From assembly GCA_021646405.1 (NCBI GenBank), contig SOER01000003.1, forward strand, positions 98,593 through 162,592: a stretch of 64,000 bases of DNA, given 5' to 3'. The notes beneath the pieces were generated by a model, which did not search any database, had not been told where the DNA came from, and worked only from the letters and a program-made list of their open reading frames with translations. Source of the DNA: Candidatus Loosdrechtia aerotolerans (GTDB taxonomy: Bacteria; Planctomycetota; Brocadiia; Brocadiales; Brocadiaceae). Of the stretch, positions 57,129 to 64,000 are shown one piece after another. The translations under genes and the position numbers were made by a program. The first letter of the stretch is position 1, and each line of letters begins with the position of its first letter.

Positions 57129-58847
57129 ATGAATCAGCTCCGGTATATGCTCATCGTATGCATTACTGTAGGATGGTTTATTATATTGAATACCCATAGT
57201 AGTAAAGCAGCATCAGCGGTAACAGATGACAACACCAGTCTCGCAAACTCTGCAAAAGAGAGTTCTGAAGAAATCCACATGAAAGCAGACGAATTTAATG
57301 AGATTGTAGAACAACTTCAGGGCATGAAGGCCTTCCTTGAGCAAATGAAACAGGATTACGATGCACGTTTTCAGGAGATGCAGGAGAAAATTGCTATCCT
57401 TGAAAGGGAAAAGGCACTCCTCGAAAAGGAAAAGGCACTGTGGAGAATAGAAACTCAAACCGGTACAGAGACATCACCTCATACCGCAGATTTTCCCACA
57501 ATCCAAGAAACAGGTGTATCAAAAGAGGATGAAGGCCCTTTTTTACCCTCCTTTAAAGAAGAGGAGGAACCGCCAGATGTTGAACAACAGCCTCTTCCAC
57601 CCCAGACGGAGATGGATACGACACCCCCGTCTCCTTTTCCGGCAATACCTGAACTCGCCACACCACAAACAACTACGCCCCAAACACCTACAATCCCGGA
57701 AACCGGGCAATGGTCTCCTGCCCAGCCTATTACCCTATGGAGTGCAGGGGCCGGTTATATGAATATTTCTTTTGTAGGATTATTTGCTGCAGCGGCTTCA
57801 ACATCCCCTGACCTGGATGAGCTTGAAGCAGGTGCACACGACCCTATACAACGCGGCTTCACGGTACAAAATCTGGAAACGGTATTTGAAGGGGCAGTAG
57901 ACCCTTATTTTAAAGGGCAGGCCAATATCATCTTTCAAATCGATGAAGAGGGCGAATCGTTTCTTGAAGTAGAAGAGGCATACCTGACCACCCTATCTCT
58001 TCCCCTGAACTTACAAGTAAAGGCAGGTACCTTCTTTACCGAATTCGGCAGGTTAAATCAGCTTCACCCCCATGCATGGAATTTCGTTGATCAACCATTA
58101 GTCATTGGCCGGTTCCTGAGTCCTGACGGCCTGCGCAACCCCGGCGCCCGGATCTCCTGGTTAGCACCTGCCGACATCTATACCGAGTTATTCCTTACGG
58201 TACAGAACAGTCAGGGAGAAACAGTCCGCAGTTTCCGGTTTGAAGAGGACGGGGAAGGATTGTTCGGTCGCAGCGCCGTGGAGACAAAGGTACGCAGTAT
58301 GGAAGACCTCCTCTATGTCCCGCGTATGGTAACCTCGTTTGATATAACAGAGGAACAGACAGTCCTCTTAGGCGCTTCTGCTGCCTTCGGACCAAACTCT
58401 ACAGGCAGAGATAAGGATACGATCATTTATGGCATAGACATGTTTTGGAAGTGGAAATCGAAATATGCCTCCGGAGGATTCCCGTTCCTGGCATGGCAGA
58501 CAGAGGTTTTAAGAAGACATTTCGAGGCGGGCGAAGATGAAAGTGCCGGCCTCCCGGATGAGGTAATCCGGGATTGGGGTGCTTATTCGGAAGTCACGTG
58601 GGGATTTAAGAACCGATGGGTAGCCGGACTCCGTGGTGATTATGTTGAAGGAGAAAAGGAGGCAACAAGCCCGCTGGGATTCGAACGATGGAGACTTTCA
58701 CCGAATATTACGTTTTACCCATCTGAATTCTCGAAAATCCGGCTCCAGTATAATTACGACAGTATATTAAGCACTGACGATACAGAGCACTCTGTTTTCT
58801 TACAATTTGAGTTTTTGCTGGGTTCACACGGTGCACATACGTTTTAG
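57129..58847 (+). CDS. Porin-like outer-membrane protein with N-terminal coiled coil
   Basis: 572 residues. Signal sequence 1-28, coiled coil about 48-112 (KADEFNEIVEQLQGMKAFLE, LEREKALLEKEKALW), Pro/Thr/Glu-rich linker 115-200, then a beta-barrel (205-572) with SAGAGYMNISFVG, AGTFFTEFGRLNQLHPHAWNF and a terminal strand VFLQFEFLLG. The coiled coil could trimerise or contact peptidoglycan, with the barrel in the outer membrane. Its place before ZnuA-, ZnuC- and ZnuB-like genes suggests entry of the metal, an inference. ATG 57129 is preceded by GAGGGAGG. Confidence 0.82.
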   Translation: MNQLRYMLIVCITVGWFIILNTHSSKAASAVTDDNTSLANSAKESSEEIHMKADEFNEIVEQLQGMKAFLEQMKQDYDARFQEMQEKIAILEREKALLEKEKALWRIETQTGTETSPHTADFPTIQETGVSKEDEGPFLPSFKEEEEPPDVEQQPLPPQTEMDTTPPSPFPAIPELATPQTTTPQTPTIPETGQWSPAQPITLWSAGAGYMNISFVGLFAAAASTSPDLDELEAGAHDPIQRGFTVQNLETVFEGAVDPYFKGQANIIFQIDEEGESFLEVEEAYLTTLSLPLNLQVKAGTFFTEFGRLNQLHPHAWNFVDQPLVIGRFLSPDGLRNPGARISWLAPADIYTELFLTVQNSQGETVRSFRFEEDGEGLFGRSAVETKVRSMEDLLYVPRMVTSFDITEEQTVLLGASAAFGPNSTGRDKDTIIYGIDMFWKWKSKYASGGFPFLAWQTEVLRRHFEAGEDESAGLPDEVIRDWGAYSEVTWGFKNRWVAGLRGDYVEGEKEATSPLGFERWRLSPNITFYPSEFSKIRLQYNYDSILSTDDTEHSVFLQFEFLLGSHGAHTF

Positions 58848-58913
58848 AGATTATCAATGATAAAATATTAAAAAAACAGCATAGGGATCGTTAAATTGCG
58901 TTTTTGATGGAAT

Positions 58914-59040
58914 ACCTGTCCCCCTCCGGAGGGGGTAAAGGGCATGTGCATCAAGCTAAGCCTCAGTAACTTGCTCACCTGTTGCTTGCCTGTATGCCTG
59001 CCCCGCCTGCTTGTTCCCAAACCCTGTTTGGGAACAAGAG
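58914..59040. repeat. Second copy of the hairpin leader, before the ZnuA-like gene
   Basis: Shares the 'gggcat-tgcatcaagctaag' block with 56824-56880 and the GTTCCCAAAC / GTTTGGGAAC hairpin (59013-59035). Confidence 0.8.
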
Positions 59041-59081
59041 GAACAAGACTTGTTAACATTATTTACTGAGGAGCATATCTC

Positions 59082-59993
59082 ATGAGGAAATTATATCAAA
59101 TATGCCTTTTTTTATTATTTCTCATAAGCTGGATGTCAATAGTCCATGCAAAACCACAAGTTGTTGCAACAACCTCAGATCTGGGCTCTCTCGTTTCTGA
59201 AATCGGGAAGGATAAAGTCTCTGTAACCACAATTTCAAAACCGACAGAAGACCCCCATTTCGTGGATGCAAAGCCTGGTTTTATTGTTAAACTCAACAGG
59301 GCAGATATGCTTATCAATGGAGGATTGATGCTGGAGGCTGCCTGGCTGCCGCCGTTGGTTCTGGGGGCAAGGAACGTAAAAATACAGCCCGGAAACCCGG
59401 GATATATGAATGCCGCTGCAGGCATTGATGTATTAGAAGTTCCATCTGTGGCAAATCGTGCCATGGGGGATATCCATCCACTGGGAAACCCGCATTTTAT
59501 GTTAGACCCGGCAAATGCAAAAATAGTTGCCGCACATATCTCCGGGCGTTTATGTCAGATCGACAAAAAAAATTGTGAGTACTATCGAAATAACGCAGCT
59601 ACCTTTTCAAAAAAACTGAATCAAAAATTATCTGAATGGCAAAAGATATTGGAACCCTTTCAGGGCACAAAAATTGTTACGTATCATAAGACGTTTCCGT
59701 ATTTTGCAAAACGGTTTCATTTTAATGTAGTGGGAACGCTTGAGCCGAAGCCGGGTATTCCACCCTCTCCCGCACATTTAAATACCCTTATTCCCATGAT
59801 GCAAAAGGAAGACGTAAAGCTCATTCTCATTGAAAACTTCCGGGAACGCAAAATACCCGAATTCGCAGCATCCCGGACAAATGCAAAGGTCGTTATTGTG
59901 CCAATCATGGTTGAAGGTGAGAAAGGAACCGATAATTATATAGCCCTCTTTGATTATATTATCAATGAAATCGCCTCGGCCCTTAAAACATGA
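59082..59993 (+). CDS. Zinc/manganese ABC transporter substrate-binding protein (ZnuA/TroA-like)
   Basis: 303 residues. Signal peptide 1-23 (SWMSIVHA), then the cluster A-I fold: VVATTSDLGSLVSEIGKDKV, metal ligands H59 (EDPHF), H138 (GNPHF), H202 (TYHKTF) and probably D284 (EGEKGTDNYI). There is no His-rich loop of the kind typical for ZnuA, so zinc versus manganese is open. It delivers metal in the periplasm to the permease encoded 1.2 kb further on. A 474-base repeat-filled gap separates it from the ATPase gene. Confidence 0.92.
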   Translation: MRKLYQICLFLLFLISWMSIVHAKPQVVATTSDLGSLVSEIGKDKVSVTTISKPTEDPHFVDAKPGFIVKLNRADMLINGGLMLEAAWLPPLVLGARNVKIQPGNPGYMNAAAGIDVLEVPSVANRAMGDIHPLGNPHFMLDPANAKIVAAHISGRLCQIDKKNCEYYRNNAATFSKKLNQKLSEWQKILEPFQGTKIVTYHKTFPYFAKRFHFNVVGTLEPKPGIPPSPAHLNTLIPMMQKEDVKLILIENFRERKIPEFAASRTNAKVVIVPIMVEGEKGTDNYIALFDYIINEIASALKT

Positions 59994-60004
59994 TTTACCG
60001 GTAA

Positions 60005-60460
60005 CTTCAGAAGTAATCGCGAGGTAAAGTAACCACGGATGAACACGGATAAACACTGATGGAGAAAAGAAAATTTTGTAATATTTTCGTTTTTTGAAAA
60101 AACCTGAAAAGCTCCGTTAGGAGCGGTGTAGTAATAGAACGAGAATCTAATCAATGTTAAACCCCGGAAGAGCGGCGTATAAGGAGTTCCCCTCCCTTGA
60201 TGGGAGGGGTTAGGGGAGGGTGATGGAACATATGACAGATACTTTTCCTTCAGCCCCACCTAACCTCCCCCATCAAGGGGGAGGAACACTTGGTTTGAAA
60301 TTCCTTAACACCGATGTTGGTCTCCCGGTTTTATCCGTGTTCATCCGCCTGCCTGTACGTGTCCGTACGCAGACAGGTGTTATTATGCTATGAAATCTGC
60401 GTTTATCTGCGAAAATCTGCGTCCTATTTAAGGTTTTTGAAATCAGGAAAGGCCTATTTA
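60005..60460. repeat. Repeat-filled gap between ZnuA- and ZnuC-like genes
   Basis: Contains 'cacggatgaacacggataaa' (about 60035) and its inverse (about 60335), a GCTCCGTTAGGAGC hairpin (about 60108), a 'cctcccttgatgggaggggt' palindrome with inverse near 60262-60290, and the 'atctgcgtcctattt' tail (about 60410). No gene. Confidence 0.8.
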
Positions 60461-60467
60461 CACCATC

Positions 60468-61196
60468 ATGACAGAAAATTGCATTACCGTAAAAGATCTG
60501 ACAATCGGGTATAAAAGACACTGCGTCCTCAGTAATATTAATTTTTCCATCAAAAGAGGCGAACTTGCAGTCATATTCGGCCCAAACGGTTCAGGTAAGA
60601 CCACCCTGTTCAAAACCATCTTACGCATCATTCCGCCCCTTCATGGCACTATTATCTATGGTAACAGCCATTATCCAAAATTCGGCTATGTACCTCAGCG
60701 ACAGCATTTAGATGAAATATATCCCTTTACCGCTGAAGAAGTAGTCCTCATGGGTACTTTCGGTACGGTAAAACCATTTAGTCCTACCCCTGGTAAAAAC
60801 CGTATTCTGGTAGAACAATGCTTAAGGGATGTTGGAATGCTGGAATTTAAAAAACAATTATTCTCTGAACTATCCGGGGGGCAAAAACAACGTATCCTTA
60901 TAGCGCGTGCGCTGGCAACACAACCCGATGTACTGCTGCTCGATGAACCTATTACAGGGATTGACGTCCATGCACAAAAAAAGATTATAGAACTCATCTC
61001 AGAACTGCATTCAAAGCGTCAATTAACAATCCTGATGATTACCCATGAGGTTCACCATATTCCCAAATGGGTGAACAAGATAATCCATATCCACCACTAT
61101 AAGGTAGTACTCGGTTCACTGGAAGAAATCGTTGCGTTATCGAGAATTGATGAAATACCAAACGAGGGGACTGATACGTATGGAACAATTATTTGA
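60468..61196 (+). CDS. Zinc/manganese ABC transporter ATPase (ZnuC-like)
   Basis: 242 residues: Walker A FGPNGSGKTT, Q-loop YVPQR, signature LSGGQKQRILIARAL, Walker B VLLLDEPITGID, switch MITHEVHHIP. The segment EIYPFTAEEVVLMG is typical of metal-chelate ATPases of the Znu/Mnt type. It energises the ZnuB-like permease, whose gene overlaps its last 17 bases. Confidence 0.94.
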   Translation: MTENCITVKDLTIGYKRHCVLSNINFSIKRGELAVIFGPNGSGKTTLFKTILRIIPPLHGTIIYGNSHYPKFGYVPQRQHLDEIYPFTAEEVVLMGTFGTVKPFSPTPGKNRILVEQCLRDVGMLEFKKQLFSELSGGQKQRILIARALATQPDVLLLDEPITGIDVHAQKKIIELISELHSKRQLTILMITHEVHHIPKWVNKIIHIHHYKVVLGSLEEIVALSRIDEIPNEGTDTYGTII

Positions 61197-62046
61197 AATA
61201 CTGAGTCCGCATTTCCTCTTGCGAAACGCCCTGTACGCCGGGTTGCTTGTAGGGCTTGTATGTCCGCAGGTAGGTATATTTTTCGTACTGCGCCGTATGG
61301 TTTTATTAGGCATAGCCCTGCCGCAGGTATCGAATGCAGGAATTGCATTTGCATTTTTATTACATACCCTGGGGTGGCATTTTTTCGCCCATATGGAGTC
61401 AGAAAAGGTCATGGCGTTATCCGGGTCTATTGTCTTTACCCTCATCGCCATATTTACCCTTGCGATCCTTGAACGCGTACAGAAAGGATTTACTGAAAAC
61501 CGGATTGGATTTACCTATGCCCTTGCAGGCGCTGCCTCTATTTTATTTGTTGCCTGGAATCCTTATGGTCAAACTGAGGTACTTTCCATGCTGAGAGGGG
61601 AAATTATCTCCATACCGGATCTTTATCTGTTATCCATGCTGGCTATTTACGGCGCAATCTTCATCTTCTTAATCGGCTTCCATCGCAACTTTATCCTGGT
61701 ATCGTATGACATTGACATGGCAATTACCCTTGGTAAAAAAGCAATCCTCTGGGACATCCTGCTTTATCTTATCATTGGTGTAGTAATATCATTTGGGGTA
61801 ATGAACGTTGGTCCGCTGGTCATATTTGGTTTTCTCCTGATACCTCCAATGGCCGCCCGGATGGTTACCAGGGGTATTTCCATGTTTTGCATCATCTCCT
61901 CTGTTATAGGAGTCGCCGCATCCTTTATCGGTTTTTATCTGTCATATCGCTTCGACCTCCCCACAGGCCCTACCGACGTAGCCCTGCTCTGTATCATATT
62001 TGCGCTATTATTTATAGGAAAAATAATCTTCCGGTTAAAGAGATAA
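61180..62046 (+). CDS. Zinc/manganese ABC transporter permease (ZnuB-like)
   Basis: 288 residues with about eight membrane segments of the ABC-3 family: FLLRNALYAGLLVGLVCPQVGIFFVLRRM, ENRIGFTYALAGAASILFVAWNPYGQTEVLSMLRGEI, NVGPLVIFGFLLIPPMAARMV and a terminal GPTDVALLCIIFALLFIGK. The usual 'DaiSHA' of ABC-3 permeases is replaced here by LPQVSNAG. ATG 61180, with GAGGGG upstream, lies inside the ATPase gene; the longer frame from 61132 is not needed. Confidence 0.92.
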   Translation: MEQLFEILSPHFLLRNALYAGLLVGLVCPQVGIFFVLRRMVLLGIALPQVSNAGIAFAFLLHTLGWHFFAHMESEKVMALSGSIVFTLIAIFTLAILERVQKGFTENRIGFTYALAGAASILFVAWNPYGQTEVLSMLRGEIISIPDLYLLSMLAIYGAIFIFLIGFHRNFILVSYDIDMAITLGKKAILWDILLYLIIGVVISFGVMNVGPLVIFGFLLIPPMAARMVTRGISMFCIISSVIGVAASFIGFYLSYRFDLPTGPTDVALLCIIFALLFIGKIIFRLKR

Positions 62047-62122
62047 GTTGATTCTCCATCTTTCTATCGATATAATTGTGAATATTTTTACCTTTTTTGG
62101 AATTCATTTATTAAGGAGTAAC

Positions 62123-63079
62123 ATGGTGAATACGAAAGTAGTTATTACAGCAACGACCGTCGTTTGTAGTTTTATAAGCACGCTAGCACTCAGCCCAACC
62201 TGTAGTTTCTCTGAAGAAACACAAGGACTCGGTATGTTATTCAATACCGATATCGCTCACGAACAATATAAACAGGGCATGAACTATGCGAAGTACGAGC
62301 TTTTTGATGAGGCGATAGAGATGTTCAAAAAATCGTTAGCTGTAGACCCCAGTAATGCCGACGTGTATTATAACCTCGGACTTGCATATGGGCAAAAAGG
62401 GATGTACGATAATGCCATTAGTACATTTCAAAAAGTCACAGAACTACAGCCAGATAAAATTGATGCGTATTATCATTTAGGTACTTCATATTTCGATAAA
62501 GGTGATTTTCAAAGGGCCGCTGAAACCTTTAAAAGGGTTATCCAGCTCGATTCTGAACATAAATCTGCATACTCCCTTTTAGGGGTTGCCTATTTAAAAG
62601 ACGGCAGGTATGACGATTCGATCCGGGCGTTCCAAAAACGTATAGAACTTGATCCAGACCTGCCAATGGCACATTCAAACCTCGGTATTGCATATTCAAC
62701 AAAGGGAATGGATAAAGAGGCACTGATTGCGTATAAAAAGGCACTCGACATTAATCCAAATCACGAGATTACCTTATACAACGTAGGACTTTTACATGAT
62801 AAAGCAGGAAACGTGGACGAGGCTATCCGTTACCTTTCTATGACAGTTGAAGTCAATGCAGGCAATGCAGATGCCCAATATCAGTTGGGAAAAATCTACA
62901 TGAAGGAAAAAAGGTATGATGATGCGATCAATGCCCTCCAGATGGCCACCATGGGGAATCCGGATAACATAGAAGCATACCAGGACCTTGGTAATGCCTA
63001 CAAGGCAAAAGGCATGCGGGAAAAAGCAGATACTTATTTCTCTCTTTACGAGAAGCAGTTAAGAGCAAAGAGGAGATAA
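62123..63079 (+). CDS. TPR-repeat protein, probably exported
   Basis: 318 residues. An N-terminal hydrophobic segment (about 5-28, ending in SPTCSFSEE) looks like a signal or anchor. Seven or more tandem 34-residue TPRs follow from about 45 (YKQGMNYAKYELFDEAIEMF, VYYNLGLAYGQKGMYDNAI, AYYHLGTSYFDKGDFQRAA). TPRs mediate protein contacts; no catalytic part is present. AAGGAG lies 5 bases before ATG 62123. It is 76 bases after the permease and may be co-transcribed, but a role in metal uptake is unproven. Confidence 0.88.
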   Translation: MVNTKVVITATTVVCSFISTLALSPTCSFSEETQGLGMLFNTDIAHEQYKQGMNYAKYELFDEAIEMFKKSLAVDPSNADVYYNLGLAYGQKGMYDNAISTFQKVTELQPDKIDAYYHLGTSYFDKGDFQRAAETFKRVIQLDSEHKSAYSLLGVAYLKDGRYDDSIRAFQKRIELDPDLPMAHSNLGIAYSTKGMDKEALIAYKKALDINPNHEITLYNVGLLHDKAGNVDEAIRYLSMTVEVNAGNADAQYQLGKIYMKEKRYDDAINALQMATMGNPDNIEAYQDLGNAYKAKGMREKADTYFSLYEKQLRAKRR

Positions 63080-63408
63080 ACATAAACCTGATCTGAATGA
63101 ACCGGTTTAAATGGGACACGGATGAACGCGGATGAACACGGATAAAAACAAATTTTTTAATGGGCATATAAACAAGCGCAATTTTCTCTATCAAGGATAG
63201 AAAATTGAGAAGTTAAGAGGATAAGAAGTTAAGAGGTTGAGAAACTGAATTGTTAATGGTTAATAGTACAACTATTAACCCAACTTAATCCGTACTACAA
63301 TCCATCAACTTCTTGTTTTTCTATTCATATATCTGACATTCAAGAGGTTTTTTATCAAGCTAAGGTACTATTTCTCGCTATGCTATCAGCAATGCGCACC
63401 CTTACGCT

Positions 63409-63620
63409 CTCTCTACATCAAGAAAAAGTATAGCGCTATAGCTATACTCCGCATGCTATCGTGAAACGCACCCTAAAGGGATGCGGCTACTTGTCGTTGC
63501 CTTCGGCAACGTGTTGCCGCAAAATGTAGCCGCATCCCTTTAGGGTGCGCACACTCACGCTCAAAACACCAAAAGAGTACAGCAAAATTCTTTAGCTTGA
63601 TTGTATAGGAATTTTCATGT
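63409..63620 (-). repeat. 'tgcggctac' / GTTGCCTTCGGCAAC element, reversed copy
   Basis: Carries 'gcgcaccctaaagggatgcg' and its inverse flanking GTTGCCTTCGGCAAC, then 'cagcaaaattctttagcttg' and 'attgtataggaattttcat', the reverse of 49209-49390. 63113-63145 also holds a 'cacggatgaacgcggatgaa' block. Confidence 0.8.
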
Positions 63621-63660
63621 GTTTAGTATAAGATGCTCTCTTAACACCATGAAAAGACGA

Positions 63661-64000
63661 GATTCTTCGCGGAGTTTACACTGAACACACTCGCTTCGCT
63701 CAGTATAAACTCCGTGAATGTGCTCAGAATGACAAATTCCCTGCTGACGTCTCATCCAGAGTGGAATAAAGGGTTTCAGGACGGCACCCTGTATTCTGTC
63801 ACCCTGAGTGGAGCGAAGGGTCTCGTTTTTTTGGGCGGGAGATTCTTCGCGGAGTTTACACTGAACACACTCGTTTCGCTCAGTATAAACTCCGTGAATG
63901 TGCTCAGAATGACAAATTCCCTGCTGACGTCTCATCCAGAGTGGAATAAAGGGTTTCAGGACGGCACCCTGTATTCTGTCACCCTGAGTGGAGCGAAGGG
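63661..64000 (-). repeat. 180-bp tandem repeat of the long family, cut by the window edge
   Basis: 63661-63840 is repeated with a period of exactly 180 bases from 63841 to the end; the first 60 bases differ at one position. Each unit reads 'gattcttcgcggagtttaca' to 'gtggagcgaagggtctcg'. Reverse orientation relative to the copies at 32, 41 and 55 kb. Confidence 0.9.

Noticed and set aside
56792..57197. ORFs on both strands over the hairpin leader
   Set aside because: All frames translate the GTTTGGGAAC hairpin series and are mutually exclusive.
63615..63935. 106-codon minus-strand ORF near the right edge
   Set aside because: Both halves are the same repeat unit translated twice; the identical protein motif appears at 32.5 and 41.6 kb from the same DNA family.
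1..64000. rRNA, tRNA and riboswitches
   Set aside because: I saw no tRNA cloverleaf, rRNA segment or recognised riboswitch core on either strand by eye; a covariance-model search was not possible.

Overview
The window looks like a chromosomal stretch of an anammox-type planctomycete (Candidatus Brocadia / Jettenia / Kuenenia relatives). This is inferred, not proven. The supports are an ammonium-transporter/histidine-kinase fusion like Ks-Amt5 of Kuenenia, a radical SAM protein carrying PCP_red-type domains, a high density of multi-PAS/GAF sensor kinases, AT-leaning DNA, and gene gaps filled with dispersed palindromic repeats. There is no rRNA, tRNA, CRISPR array, integrase, transposase or phage gene that I can support.

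Layout. 0-2.2 kb: the 3' end of a small EF-Tu-domain-like gene, a PGPGW membrane protein and a PDZ/TPR lipoprotein in one overlapping run, then two small genes on the opposite strand. 2.7-14.8 kb: a signalling block. It holds a sigma54 activator (NtrC type) with a 1405-residue sensor kinase, divergently an Amt-kinase fusion, then a nitroreductase, a macro-domain protein, and a GAF-PAS kinase with its receiver partner. 15.3-21.4 kb: housekeeping genes (PolX, MTA phosphorylase, two SlyD-like FKBPs, an MFS transporter). 21.7-26 kb: the radical SAM/PCP_red protein and a Cache-HAMP kinase. 26.8-30.6 kb: a compact five-gene set (Cys-rich secreted protein, FtsX-type permease, LolD-type ATPase, Cys/His membrane protein, NosL-like protein). 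It is my best candidate for an undescribed metal-handling or maturation system. 30.6-34.2 kb: citramalate synthase, a HAD phosphatase and a LolA-like protein.

34.7-53.6 kb: an exopolysaccharide locus. Export genes (Wza-like, Wzz-like, Wzi-like) read rightward. Sugar-nucleotide genes (rfbC, cupin, UDP-glucuronate epimerase-like, manC, a second epimerase, rfbA), glycosyltransferases, a sulfotransferase and cysQ read leftward, and a WecA/TagO-like initiating transferase sits among them. The sulfotransferase and cysQ in one overlapping operon suggest a sulfated glycan with local PAP recycling. 54-55.4 kb: a MATE exporter. 56.3-63.1 kb: a zinc/manganese uptake operon (DUF2946-like small protein, coiled-coil porin-like protein, ZnuA-, ZnuC- and ZnuB-like proteins, TPR protein).

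Repeats are a striking feature. Several families recur in the gaps: a 126-bp terminal-inverted-repeat element present twice with its core inverted relative to collinear flanks; a 101-bp three-hairpin element present twice in direct orientation around the sugar-gene half of the EPS locus; a long 'gagcgaagcgaagaatctcg' family at six sites; a 180-bp tandem repeat running off the right edge; and other palindromic families. Most short ORFs in the gaps are translations of these repeats and are not genes.
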